Assembly (NCBI GenBank): GCA_964391805.1
Contig: CAYMNK010000017.1
Coordinates: 1 to 34,183 of the forward strand
Direction of reading: 5' to 3'
Origin: RUG14300 sp964391805
GTDB taxonomy: Bacteria > Bacillota > Clostridia > Christensenellales > CAG-1252
Length of the DNA stretch: 34,183 nucleotides
Below, one piece after another: positions 14,971 to 23,376 of the stretch; position 1 is the first letter of the stretch, and each line of letters begins with the position of its first letter. Made by a program: the position numbers and the translations under genes. The notes below the pieces were generated by a model that had not been told where the DNA came from, ran no database searches, and saw only the letters and a program-made list of their open reading frames with translations.

Positions 14971-14992
14971 TTCTTTAATTATTGAGTATAAT
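14965..14992 (+). promoter_or_regulatory. Promoter of ATPase 1
   Basis: TTGACA (14965-14970), 16 bp, TATAAT (14987-14992). The -35 box is the last six bases of the third tandem unit. Confidence 0.8.
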
Positions 14993-15023
14993 ATAATTAT
15001 AGGTGATAATTAGGAGGTATATT

Positions 15024-16253
15024 ATGTCTAAACTTATAAATCGTCCTGAGTATTTAGAACAACTTATTCAAAACAAGGATGTCGATTTAGTCAAAATTGT
15101 TACGGGTATCAGGAGATGCGGTAAATCTTCACTTTTAGATTTATTTTATCAGTATCTTTTGGATAATGGTGTGACGGATGGCAATATAATTCATATGAAT
15201 TTGGAATCTTTGCGTTATCGTCATCTAACAGATTATCTATCTTTTTACGATTATGTTAGTGAAAAAATTCCAAAAAGTGGAAAAACATATCTAATATTTG
15301 ATGAAATCCAAGTTATTGATCACTGGGAAAAGGCTATCGAATCTTTTCGTCTTGATTATGATGTGGATATATATATAACAGGTTCTAACGCATATTTGCT
15401 TTCTACGGAATTATCCACACTTTTATCCGGTAGATATGTTGAAATACGCATGTTACCTTTATCATTTAAAGAGTTTTTAACATTCTACAACTTTGAGCGC
15501 GCTATGACGATGGAGGAAAAATTCCAAAGATACTTAAAATTTGGCGGTATGCCTATTTTAAGAGAATATTTATTTAATGAAGTAAGAAGTAATCAAGCAT
15601 TGGAAGGAATATATTCGACTGTAATATTGCGCGACATTTTACAGCGAAACAACCAAACGGATCAATCCATGTTGGATAAAATAATGAGATTTTTATGTTC
15701 GAATATCGGGAGTATAACATCACCTAATAGTATTGGGAATGTACTTTCCAATGAAGGTGATATCAAAAATCCGAGAGGTGCAAACATTGCCGGAAAAACA
15801 GTGGAAAAATATATTTCAATGTTGAGGAGCTCTTATATTTTCTATTCTGTAGGAAGATACGATGTGAAAGGTAAACAACTTTTAAAAACACTTGGCAAAA
15901 ATTATATTGTTGATATGGGATTCCGTAATATGCTTTTAGGATATCGTGATGCCGATAGAGGACATATTATAGAAAACATTGTTTATTTGGAGTTGATAAG
16001 GCGAGATTATCGAGTTTACATCGGTAAAGTCGGGGAAACGGAAGTTGATTTCGTTGCGGAAAAACCAAATGAAAGGATATATATTCAAGTAACGGAAAGT
16101 ATGCAATCTCCCGAAACGCGTGAAAGAGAACTGCGTCCCTTGCGCATGATATCTGATAATTACGAGAAAATAGTATTATCGATGGATAGAGATTATTTAA
16201 CATCTTATGATGGAATCAAGGCTCTTAATTTGATTGATTGGCTATTGTCTTAA
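15024..16253 (+). CDS. AAA-family ATPase with DUF4143 domain (ATPase 1)
   Basis: A 409-aa protein of the AAA_14/DUF4143 group. Walker A is GIRRCGKS (28-35), Walker B YLIFDEIQ with D93/E94. The arginine-containing ITGSNAYLLSTELSTLLSGR (residues about 119-138) is typical of the family. The C-terminal part is PD-(D/E)XK-like with EVDFVAEK (D342), but the following strand reads IYIQV, so the usual E-x-K is missing and it is probably not an active nuclease. AGGAGG (15012-15017) precedes ATG 15024 by 6 nt; a GTG further upstream overlaps that site. Function in the family is unclear. No operon partner. Same family as the protein at 27441-28799, but clearly diverged. Confidence 0.9.
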   Translation: MSKLINRPEYLEQLIQNKDVDLVKIVTGIRRCGKSSLLDLFYQYLLDNGVTDGNIIHMNLESLRYRHLTDYLSFYDYVSEKIPKSGKTYLIFDEIQVIDHWEKAIESFRLDYDVDIYITGSNAYLLSTELSTLLSGRYVEIRMLPLSFKEFLTFYNFERAMTMEEKFQRYLKFGGMPILREYLFNEVRSNQALEGIYSTVILRDILQRNNQTDQSMLDKIMRFLCSNIGSITSPNSIGNVLSNEGDIKNPRGANIAGKTVEKYISMLRSSYIFYSVGRYDVKGKQLLKTLGKNYIVDMGFRNMLLGYRDADRGHIIENIVYLELIRRDYRVYIGKVGETEVDFVAEKPNERIYIQVTESMQSPETRERELRPLRMISDNYEKIVLSMDRDYLTSYDGIKALNLIDWLLS

Positions 16254-16278
16254 ATGAATTGAATAGCATAAATCCCCT

Positions 16279-16341
16279 ATTTAACATTTTTACTTGACAT
16301 CTAACATTTCAAATGTTAGATGGTGAGAAAAAATGTTAAAT
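16279..16341. promoter_or_regulatory. Nested palindromes without an adjacent gene
   Basis: The outer arms ATTTAACATTTTT (16279-16291) and AAAAATGTTAAAT (16329-16341) are exact complements. Nested inside is CATCTAACATTT-C-AAATGTTAGATG (16298-16322), also perfect. The half-site TAACATTT therefore occurs four times in 63 bp. A TTGACA (16294-16299) sits in between. It looks like a multi-site operator, but no open frame of useful length follows. Confidence 0.6.
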
Positions 16342-16405
16342 ACTAAATCCCCACAACTTCTCGACTTTTTAGACAAAACCCATTGACAATTATTACACAG
16401 TGCGA

Positions 16406-16446
16406 GATTATTTACTCGAGAGTAAATTACTCTCGAGTAAATAATC
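16406..16446. promoter_or_regulatory. 41-bp perfect palindrome
   Basis: 19-bp arms (16406-16424 and 16428-16446) around AAT. Each arm contains ACTCGAG. Seen differently, it is two adjoining smaller palindromes, TTTACTC-GA-GAGTAAA and TTACTC-TC-GAGTAA. Flanking ACAGT (16397-16401) and ACTGT (16450-16454) extend the symmetry. TTGACA lies at 16384-16389. Possible double operator or strong hairpin; no gene follows. Confidence 0.65.
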
Positions 16447-16587
16447 CATACTGTCTACGCTTATTGGAAAAAATTGAAAACCAATCGAAATAAACTAACG
16501 AGTAGTATCAATCAAAAATCCTTGAAAAAAAATAAGCGTCAGCGTCCAATCATGTCATCCTGATGGAGTAGCACCGCACCATCTAAT

Positions 16588-16659
16588 GTCATTCTGAGTG
16601 GAAGTCGACAGACTGTAGTCGAACCCGCAGGGCGATGCGTAGCATCGGAATCTAATTCC
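16588..16659 (+). repeat. Interspersed structured repeat, type A, copy 5
   Basis: GTCATTCTGAGTGG, stem-loop 1 AGTC-GACA-GACT, GTAGTCGAA, stem-loop 2 CCC-GCA-GGG, stem-loop 3 CGATGC-GTA-GCATCG, GGAATCTAATTCC. The closing stem is ATTC/GAAT. A truncated GTCATCCTGATGG start precedes it at 16554. The 559-bp gap 16254-16812 contains no gene. Confidence 0.92.
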
Positions 16660-16698
16660 ATGTTAAAAAAGCAAGTCGAAAATCATACTTCTTTCCAA

Positions 16699-16750
16699 GA
16701 ACGATAACAATATATGACAGATATGTAGAGCACGATTAGTAAACGCCCGC
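16699..16750 (+). repeat. Hairpin repeat, type C, decayed copy
   Basis: AACGATAACAATATATGACAG then GTAGAGCACGATTAGTAAACGCCCGC (split at 16720): the framework is kept but the left arm of the palindrome has drifted. Confidence 0.55.
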
Positions 16751-16757
16751 ATCAATC

Positions 16758-16793
16758 AAAAAACTCCGACAAAATAAATTATCGGAGTTTTTT
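16758..16793 (-). terminator. Terminator of the GH53-GH13 lipoprotein operon
   Basis: AAAAAACTCCGA (16758-16769) pairs with TCGGAGTTTTTT (16782-16793). On the minus strand it ends the amylase transcript 20 nt past the stop. Symmetric A and T tracts make it bidirectional. Confidence 0.85.
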
Positions 16794-16812
16794 GTCAATA
16801 ATCTATAAGTTA

Positions 16813-18390
16813 TTACTTAATAATTACCGTTGTTTTACCGCTAATTGTAAGAATAGAGCCGTCTAACTTTGCATTTCCGCCGAGGCATTCTACGATTTTA
16901 TCGAAATCGAAGTTGCCTTTAGCACCTAAATCGATTACTAATTCTTCCGAGTCGGTATTGTGAAGTATACAGAGAGATGAACCTTGATACTCAACCTTAA
17001 AACCGCCGAACTTACTTTCGCTATAAGTCAATGCGGTGTAATTGCCACGTGCAATTTCTGGATATCTAATACGAATAGAGATAAGTTTACGATAATGGTT
17101 GAGCAAGCTGTCTTCGTCTTCGTCTTGAGCGCTAACACCGTCTATTATTTGGTTTTTATAGGTTGTACCCGATGGATCGGCAACGGTATCTCCATCGCCC
17201 CACACCATAGCCATACGTCTGTTGGCATCGGTACTTGCACTTCCTCTCGAACCTGTCATACCTATTTCTTCGCCGTAATAGATGAACGGACTTCCGCTAC
17301 AAAGTATATACAAATTAGCCGCCATTTGCTTATTTGCATAGGTTGGATAACCTGCGGATCGGTCTTGGTCGTGGTTGGAGAAGAACGGTATAAACATTGC
17401 ATCGCTACTTGTTTTCTTGAGTTGATCAAGGAATGAGGTCACATAGTTGGTGAACGAGGATACTGAGCCGTTAAGTTTTGCACCGTTACAAATAGCACCT
17501 TCGCTACCCGATGTTTGGAATGCAAAACAATTCAATTCGGATGTATATTGAAGTATTTCGCTATCGCTTGACCAACATTCGCCTACGCAATAGATATCGG
17601 GCTTGATTGCTTTTAGTTGATCCATATACCAATCCCAAAATTCCACAGAGCGTTCTGTTTCGCCATAGTAAATATACTTGATAGCATCGAAACGGAATCC
17701 GTCAATACCCTTGTCTAAATAGTATTTAGCGACATCCACACAGTCTTGTCTAACCTTGGCATTATCGAAATTCGGTTCGGGCATGTCGCTTGAAAAATTT
17801 CCCTCATAGTACTCATCGTTGGTCCCCGAAATCTTATAAAACGATTTACCTTTAAGATCTTCTATACTGCCATAGCAATAATAATCGTAGTATGGATCTT
17901 CGGTATCGCCGAACTGATGTGCCGATACGAATTGTTTGAAATATTGATGTTGATTGGATGTGTGATTCAATACAAGGTCCAATATTAATTTGACATTACG
18001 ACTATGGCATAATTCGATAAGTTCTTCGAGGTCTGCCATTGTACCGAATTTAGGATCTATTTCGTAGTAATTCGTGGTGTCGTATTTATGGTAGGAAGGG
18101 GAAGTGAAGATGGGGGATAGCCAAATACCTTGTACGCCTAAGCTTTCGGTAGAATTGACGTTACCGTCGTTAAGGTAATCAAAGCGGTTGATTATTCCGC
18201 GTAAATCACCTATACCGTCGCCGTTCGAATCCGAAAAACTGCCAACGAAGATTTGATAGAACACACGATAGTTATCGTCGGTTGTATCGGGTTGAGCGAC
18301 AGGTTCGTTCGGTTGTTTTTCGCAACCGAAGAACCCCAAAGTCATAACGACTAAGAGTATTATAACTAATATTTTAGAAAGATTCTTCAT
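16813..18390 (-). CDS. GH13 alpha-amylase-type lipoprotein
   Basis: A 525-aa surface lipoprotein hydrolysing alpha-1,4-glucan. Signal peptide residues 1-23 with lipobox GFFGC (C23), then a short acidic linker. The GH13 barrel has the N-terminal FYQIFVGSFSDSNGDGIGDL, region I DLVLNHTSNQH, nucleophile D235 (GFRFDAIKYIY), acid E271 (CVGECW) and D341 (FSNHDQDR). The GIGDL loop is typical of alpha-amylase and oligo-1,6-glucosidase-like members. A small beta domain ends at residue 525. Its ATG overlaps the GH53 stop by one base (TAATG), so translation is coupled. Exact product specificity is open. Confidence 0.93.
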   Translation of the reverse strand: MKNLSKILVIILLVVMTLGFFGCEKQPNEPVAQPDTTDDNYRVFYQIFVGSFSDSNGDGIGDLRGIINRFDYLNDGNVNSTESLGVQGIWLSPIFTSPSYHKYDTTNYYEIDPKFGTMADLEELIELCHSRNVKLILDLVLNHTSNQHQYFKQFVSAHQFGDTEDPYYDYYCYGSIEDLKGKSFYKISGTNDEYYEGNFSSDMPEPNFDNAKVRQDCVDVAKYYLDKGIDGFRFDAIKYIYYGETERSVEFWDWYMDQLKAIKPDIYCVGECWSSDSEILQYTSELNCFAFQTSGSEGAICNGAKLNGSVSSFTNYVTSFLDQLKKTSSDAMFIPFFSNHDQDRSAGYPTYANKQMAANLYILCSGSPFIYYGEEIGMTGSRGSASTDANRRMAMVWGDGDTVADPSGTTYKNQIIDGVSAQDEDEDSLLNHYRKLISIRIRYPEIARGNYTALTYSESKFGGFKVEYQGSSLCILHNTDSEELVIDLGAKGNFDFDKIVECLGGNAKLDGSILTISGKTTVIIK

Positions 18391-20504
18391 TAGTTAGCCC
18401 CCTTTACGAGGTTAAGCATAGCGTCGTCGATTTTACCCCAAGCTCCGTTACCCGAGCCTTCACACTTAACGTATATACCTACGGTGATTTCATCGGTACC
18501 GTTATAATTGATTCCTTCTATAGTAGCGGTATCCCACTCGCCGTACTTTGTGATTACCATGTCTTCTTTATAAGCGATTTCGCCGTTAATTTTTACATAC
18601 GCATAGATTTCGGTCTCGCCTGCATCTCCGCCCATTATAGAAATAATGAATTTATATTCGCCTGCGGGAATTTCTTCGGCAGTTTGCTCGATAGTGAATT
18701 CGACTGTATTTTTGTTAGCGCTCCAGAAGTGATAATGCTTTGTACCAGTTAGAGAATCGCTAACCTTGTCTTCGATTTTGAATTCGTCCATTTTGCCGAT
18801 AGCGGTTGCAATCCATTTATCGCTACCGTTCTCGAAACTGTAATCTTCAAGATAATTCTTTTCCAATACGGTTAACACGCATAGACATGACATTCCGTCG
18901 GCAACGCCTCTGATCTCGTGTTTTGCCGCGCCTTGAGCCATTATAGCGTCTTCATCGATTTCGTTCCAAGTAACGTCTATGCTCTTACGTTCGTTATTAC
19001 TGTAAATTGCTTGTACCTGTGTAGGTAATTCGATTTTGTCGCCTAATGTAACAAAAGCGGTAGACAACTCTACGCTGTCTGGTTTGTTCTCTACGTTTGT
19101 ACCTTCTCTAACGAGTGCGAATATTTTGAGCGATTCTAATGGTTTACCGTCCTTGTCGAAAAATGCTTGGTTATCTACGGCACAACCGCCGGGGTATTTA
19201 CCTGCATCATCGGGGTCGTATTCACCGGCATACGGCGTAGCCCAACCTGAGCCGTATTTATACCATAGCTCTTGATTTTCTTCAAATGTCGATCCGCCTG
19301 CTGAAATCCACGTACCTTCCCAGTAGAATACGCCGATACCGCCCTCAATGCGGTTTACCGTATCGATTAAGTCGCGAACTAAGTTTGCTTGACCTTGTAC
19401 GGTCATAGCGTAGGGTTGTATAGGTTCGGCATCGCTAATTGTGTTACCATAGAAGTCCGTATCTTCGGGAGTGTAAGCATAGCTTGTTTCGGCAACCATT
19501 ACTTTCTTATTATAAGTTTTAGCAATATATCCTAATATTTCGGCTAAATTCTCTAATGAGCCGTGCCAATAAGGATAGTATGATGATGCGAAAACGTCAT
19601 AGTCAACACCGTACTTATCCAAATTGAACGAGTAATTTTTATAATTGCTTGTTTTTTCGGGATTAGCAAAATGTAAAGCGACCAGGGCTTCGGGGAATAC
19701 TTTTCTTACAGCTTTAGATCCTGCATTGAATAAATAACATGCGTTTTTCCAAGAAGATTCACCGCAAATTTTCCCGCCGTTTGTTTCGTTACCGATTTGA
19801 ACCATTCCGACGTCTACACCTGCTTTTTTCAATAAAATCAAGCTTTCTTTGGTATATTTATACAAAGCGTTTACTTTATCGTTTATATTCATGTTTTCCC
19901 ATGCTTTGGGTGCTTGTTGTTTACTTGGATCCGCCCAAAAGTCAGAGTAATGGAAGTTAACGAGTAATTTCATTCCATACTTGGTGGCACGCTTGCCGAT
20001 TTCGAGTGCGGTATTGATATCGCAGTTACCGCCGCCGTAGCCGTTACCGTCTTCATCAAAAGGATCAACCCATACGCGCACACGAATATAATTGATACCA
20101 TTTTGTGCAAGTACCTTATAAACGTCGTTTTCGGTTCCGTCATAGTCATAGTACTTGACTCCGCCTGCTTCAAGCGATGGAACCGAAGATGCATCCATGC
20201 CCATAATGAAGTCGTTAGACAAGTCTGCAATCTTACTAACATAAAGAGAGTCGCTTGATGCCGAAACTGTAACTGTTTCTTTTTCGATTACAGCGATTTC
20301 TCCAATATCATCGTTATCATTATCGATAATAATTGGTCCTTGATTTTCTTGTTGATTGCCACCATTATTACCACTATTATCGGTGTTATCACCGGTGCTT
20401 GGATCCTTATCCAAAACATCGTCGGGTTCTTCGGGCTTAACGCAACCTACGAAAATCGATAGTAATAGTATTAGAATTATTACAATTGATAATATTTTTT
20501 TCAT
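18390..20504 (-). CDS. GH53 galactanase, surface lipoprotein with C-terminal binding domains
   Basis: A 704-aa protein. Start ATG 20504 has AGGAG 7 nt upstream; the frame extends further but through the promoter. Signal peptide with lipobox FVGC (C21), then a D/N/G-rich linker (about 25-70). GH53 domain about 80-460: acid/base E240 (MVQIGNETNGG), nucleophile E339 (VAETSYAYT), YYPYWHG. Next an Ig-like domain (about 480-560) with the SIDVTWNEID pattern, then a C-terminal beta-sandwich (about 565-700; WIATAIGKMDEFKI, YHFWSANKNTVEF) resembling CBM61 galactan-binding modules, an unverified match. It would cut beta-1,4-galactan outside the cell, feeding the cytoplasmic GH53. Confidence 0.93.
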   Translation of the reverse strand: MKKILSIVIILILLLSIFVGCVKPEEPDDVLDKDPSTGDNTDNSGNNGGNQQENQGPIIIDNDNDDIGEIAVIEKETVTVSASSDSLYVSKIADLSNDFIMGMDASSVPSLEAGGVKYYDYDGTENDVYKVLAQNGINYIRVRVWVDPFDEDGNGYGGGNCDINTALEIGKRATKYGMKLLVNFHYSDFWADPSKQQAPKAWENMNINDKVNALYKYTKESLILLKKAGVDVGMVQIGNETNGGKICGESSWKNACYLFNAGSKAVRKVFPEALVALHFANPEKTSNYKNYSFNLDKYGVDYDVFASSYYPYWHGSLENLAEILGYIAKTYNKKVMVAETSYAYTPEDTDFYGNTISDAEPIQPYAMTVQGQANLVRDLIDTVNRIEGGIGVFYWEGTWISAGGSTFEENQELWYKYGSGWATPYAGEYDPDDAGKYPGGCAVDNQAFFDKDGKPLESLKIFALVREGTNVENKPDSVELSTAFVTLGDKIELPTQVQAIYSNNERKSIDVTWNEIDEDAIMAQGAAKHEIRGVADGMSCLCVLTVLEKNYLEDYSFENGSDKWIATAIGKMDEFKIEDKVSDSLTGTKHYHFWSANKNTVEFTIEQTAEEIPAGEYKFIISIMGGDAGETEIYAYVKINGEIAYKEDMVITKYGEWDTATIEGINYNGTDEITVGIYVKCEGSGNGAWGKIDDAMLNLVKGAN

Positions 20505-20541
20505 TACTAATCTCCTAATAAGTAGTTTATTATTTTTTTTC

Positions 20542-20570
20542 ATTATACAACAAACTTTCGATACTTGCAA
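20542..20570 (-). promoter_or_regulatory. Promoter of the GH53-GH13 lipoprotein operon
   Basis: On the minus strand: TTGCAA (20570-20565), 17 bp, TATAAT (20547-20542). A second TTGCAA lies 26 bp further upstream. No obvious cre (CcpA) match is seen. Confidence 0.7.
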
Positions 20571-20774
20571 TACCTATTTTTCATTTCTTTGCAAACATTT
20601 ATGCGAAATTTATGAATATATAAAAGCACATACCTTTCAAAAACAAACAATAATACATTACACCTGTAGGGACCAATCGTTAAGAAGAACGTTGGAATGG
20701 GCGATAACCAATCCACAATGTTATAAATATTATATCATATTTTCACCCATAAACCACTTGACTTATTATACAAG

Positions 20775-20793
20775 GGGCGATTAGTAATCGCCC
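20775..20793 (+). repeat. Hairpin repeat, type C, copy with changed stem
   Basis: Perfect GGGCGATTA-G-TAATCGCCC. Compared with 31503-31521 (GGGCGTTTA-G-TAAACGCCC), both sides of the stem have changed together. The gap 20571-21150 has no gene, only this, the fragment at 20821 and copy 6. Confidence 0.75.
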
Positions 20794-20820
20794 GCTAAAA
20801 GAAAGTTATCGCAACCAATT

Positions 20821-20865
20821 ATGTCATCATGAGCGAGATGAATGTGGTATAATAAATTCAAAAAG
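20821..20865 (+). repeat. Degenerate repeat start plus TGGTATAATAA motif
   Basis: GTCATCATGAGCGAGATG followed by TGGTATAATAAATTCAAAAA; the second part matches 5634-5655. Two separate repeat modules appear joined in both places. Confidence 0.5.
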
Positions 20866-20943
20866 AATTCAAATAACCAAAAAAATCCTCAACTTTTCAC
20901 TCTTCTCTTAAAAAAAGCCCATTGTAGGGCACTTTTTTGTTTG

Positions 20944-21020
20944 GTCATACTGAGCGGAGGTCGAAAGACCGTAGTCGAACTGCGAAGCAGTGCAAGGCTC
21001 GCCTTGCAGTATCTTATTCC
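20944..21020 (+). repeat. Interspersed structured repeat, type A, copy 6
   Basis: GTCATACTGAGCGG, stem-loop 1 GGTC-GAAA-GACC, GTAGTCGAA, stem-loop 2 CTGC-GAA-GCAG, stem-loop 3 GCAAGGC-TC-GCCTTGC, AGTATCTTATTCC. The closing stem is ATACT/AGTAT. Confidence 0.92.
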
Positions 21021-21150
21021 AAATCATTTAAGCTGATACAAAACAAAAACTTATGGTTGTCGTCTGCGTAAAAAGCGACAAAACATCCGCATTTGCATAA
21101 AAAATTGTGATGAATGATTAATATTTTTAAATTTTTTTTAAAATTGGGTA

Positions 21151-21179
21151 TTGACATATTCATTTTTTGGGTTTATACT
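21151..21179 (+). promoter_or_regulatory. Promoter of the sugar ABC operon
   Basis: TTGACA (21151-21156), 17 bp, TATACT (21174-21179). Predicted start near 21186, about 328 nt before the binding-protein ATG. Confidence 0.75.
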
Positions 21180-21185
21180 ATATTT

Positions 21186-21513
21186 GCAATTGTGGAATGG
21201 CGTATAATTTGGGCATTTTTTACCTTGTCATATTTATACATTGATTCCAAAATTGATATATTAATATAACATTAACCGATGCAGTGGATAACTCATTTTT
21301 ACAAAATGCGCCCTCTGCAGAGGGCGTTTGTTTTGATAAAAAACAAACGCATTTCACACCCCACCTCTAAGTTAGGATTTTGATGTAGTCAAAATTGAGT
21401 GGACTAAAACCCTAATTTGGTGGATAACCCAATTTTGATGCATAAAAGAACGCAAGGTTCTTTGCAAATTTATTATTATTTTGAAAGACGAAAATGTCTT
21501 TTTAGGAGGAGAA
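21186..21513 (+). promoter_or_regulatory. Long structured 5' leader of the ABC operon
   Basis: No gene fits. Hairpin 1 is CGCCCTC-TGCA-GAGGGCG (21309-21326) followed by TTTGTTTT, a terminator-like shape. Hairpin 2, CGTTTGTTTT/AAAACAAACG (21325-21349), overlaps it by two bases. Next is a closed domain with CCACC/GGTGG (21361/21419), TTAGG/CCTAA (21372/21411) and TTTTGA/TCAAAA (21378/21389). CAAAATTG (21390-21397) can instead pair with CAATTTTG (21430-21437), excluding that inner helix. A last hairpin AAAGAAC/GTTCTTT (21445-21463) lies 40 nt before the AGGAGGAG site. Looks like a conditional leader; no known riboswitch recognised. Confidence 0.6.
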
Positions 21514-23151
21514 ATGAAAAAAATAGTAGCACTAATTTTAACGATCGCTATTGTATGTACATGTCTCTTCGCGCTTACCGCTTGTGATAATGAGTGTAAG
21601 CACGTAGATTCTAACGGTGACGGAATTTGTGATAAATGCGGAGAAGTTATGGAGAACTACGAAGGTAGTTTGGAAGGTACATACGACATCACAATGTGGG
21701 TTTCCGAATCAGTTGCAAAAGATGCTGATGGTAATCAAGTTGACAGTGTTGTTGATATGACTAAGCGCCAAATTGCAAAATTCCAAGAAGCAAATCCAGG
21801 TATTGTTATTAATGCTCGAATCGAAGGCGTAACCGAAGCTGATGCAGGTTCTAAGGTAGTTGCAGACGTTGCTTCTGCTCCCGATATCTACTGCTTCGCT
21901 CAAGACCAACTTGCTCGTCTTGTACAAGCTGCTGCTCTTGCTGCTCCCGGCAGAAGTTCTCAAACAGTCATCAATGAAGGCAATGATGCAGCTGCTGTTA
22001 AATCAGGTAAAGTTGCTGGTGTTCTTTATGCTTATCCTATGACAAGCGATAATGGTTACTATCTCTATTATGACACATCTGTTGTAAGTAATCCTGACAG
22101 TCTTGAATCTATTATTGAAGACTGTAATAAGGCTGGTAAAAAATTCCGTTTTGCCCTTGAGAATGCTTGGTACACCGCTTCCTTCTTCTTTGCAACCGAT
22201 TGTCATTCTAATTGGACAACAGACGAAGCAGGTGAATTTACCAGTGTAGACGATGACTTTAATAGTGATAAAGGTCTCATCGCTATGAAGGGTATGCAAA
22301 AATTAACTCAAGCTGAGTGCTATGATAGCAATGCTGATATATTCACTGACTGTGCTGCTATAGTAACTGGCGCATGGAATAGTTCAACTGCTACTTTGTA
22401 TTTTGGTGAAAACCTTGGAGCCACCGATCTTCCTTCTTTCACCGTTGACGGAAACGAGTATCATCTCGGTTCTTATTCCGGTAATAAGTTGATGGGTGTT
22501 AAACCTCAAACAGATGCTAAGAGAGGTGCTGTATTGCAACTTCTTGCTCAATACTTGACCAATGAAGAGTGCCAATTAGAAAGATTTAATACATTCGGCT
22601 GGGGACCTTCCAATGTTGATGCTCAAGAAAATGAAGATGTTAAAGCTGACCCTTCTCTTAGTGCGTTATTAAAGCAAAATGAAAATGCTATACCTCAACC
22701 TCAAATTCACGGTTCTTGGTGGGATATCGCTAAAGTTCTTGGTGCTGAAGCTAAAGCTGCTAAAGATGATGGAGCTCTACAAAATGCTTTAAATAACTAC
22801 AAGAACTCTATTGATGCTTTGTTCACTATGAGTGAAGAAGAAAGAACCGCTTATACAATTATTGGTCATTTAGCTGATACTGATTGGGATACCGATTTAG
22901 CAATGACTCCTAATGAAGATAAGTCTGTTTGGACATCGAAAAATGCATATGAATTAAATGCTGGTGATGAGTTTAAGATTCGTCAAGGCAAATCATGGGC
23001 TAGAGCTTGGGGTGATAATGCTTCCAATTCAGATTCTTCAGTTCCTGTTAGTAATAAGTCAAACTATAAGGTTGAAACAGCCGGCAAGTATTATATTGTT
23101 CTAACTATTACTGATGGTATTGGTAAAATCACATTAGAACCCGCTGAATAA
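21514..23151 (+). CDS. Sugar-binding lipoprotein with extra C-terminal domain
   Basis: A 545-aa extracellular solute-binding protein (family 1, maltodextrin-type) tethered by a lipobox Cys (LTAC, C24). ATG 21514 has AGGAGGAG 2-9 nt upstream. Residues 28-43 form a C-x-H...C-x2-C motif (CKHVDSNGDGICDKCG), possibly a small metal-binding knob. The binding-protein body spans about 47-440 (YDITMWVSESV, APDIYCFAQDQLARL, ITGAW-like DCAAIVTGAWN). Residues about 447-545 form an added beta domain (YTIIGHLADTDWDTDLAMTP, GDEFKIRQGKSWARAWGD) resembling SusE/SusF or X25-type starch-binding modules, unverified. Adjacent amylases suggest maltodextrin as ligand. GCT-rich codon use suggests high expression. Confidence 0.9.
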   Translation: MKKIVALILTIAIVCTCLFALTACDNECKHVDSNGDGICDKCGEVMENYEGSLEGTYDITMWVSESVAKDADGNQVDSVVDMTKRQIAKFQEANPGIVINARIEGVTEADAGSKVVADVASAPDIYCFAQDQLARLVQAAALAAPGRSSQTVINEGNDAAAVKSGKVAGVLYAYPMTSDNGYYLYYDTSVVSNPDSLESIIEDCNKAGKKFRFALENAWYTASFFFATDCHSNWTTDEAGEFTSVDDDFNSDKGLIAMKGMQKLTQAECYDSNADIFTDCAAIVTGAWNSSTATLYFGENLGATDLPSFTVDGNEYHLGSYSGNKLMGVKPQTDAKRGAVLQLLAQYLTNEECQLERFNTFGWGPSNVDAQENEDVKADPSLSALLKQNENAIPQPQIHGSWWDIAKVLGAEAKAAKDDGALQNALNNYKNSIDALFTMSEEERTAYTIIGHLADTDWDTDLAMTPNEDKSVWTSKNAYELNAGDEFKIRQGKSWARAWGDNASNSDSSVPVSNKSNYKVETAGKYYIVLTITDGIGKITLEPAE

Positions 23152-23174
23152 TTATAATTATATCTTCAATCAAG

Positions 23175-23209
23175 GGCCATGCAAGGGGTTTGCTCTGCAT
23201 GGCCTTTAT
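23175..23209 (+). terminator. Hairpin between binding protein and permease
   Basis: GGCCATGCA (23175-23183) pairs with TGCATGGCC (23196-23204), followed by TTTATT. The weak T tract suits partial termination, giving more binding protein than permease. Confidence 0.75.
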
Positions 23210-23376
23210 TAAATCAATTACAATTATAAGTGTTAAAAAACAACTAATCGTTAAAGTGAGTATCTTTATTACTAAATATAACTGAATACTTTCAAATAGT
23301 AATCTGTTTTTGTACACATTTTCTAATTATCGAAAAGGAGGTATTGTATAAACGGGAAGTTTATTCATTAATCATT

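Noticed and set aside
20505..20570. N-terminal extension of the lipoprotein GH53
   Set aside because: It covers the promoter -10 and -35 boxes. ATG 20504 follows AGGAG and starts a lipoprotein signal.
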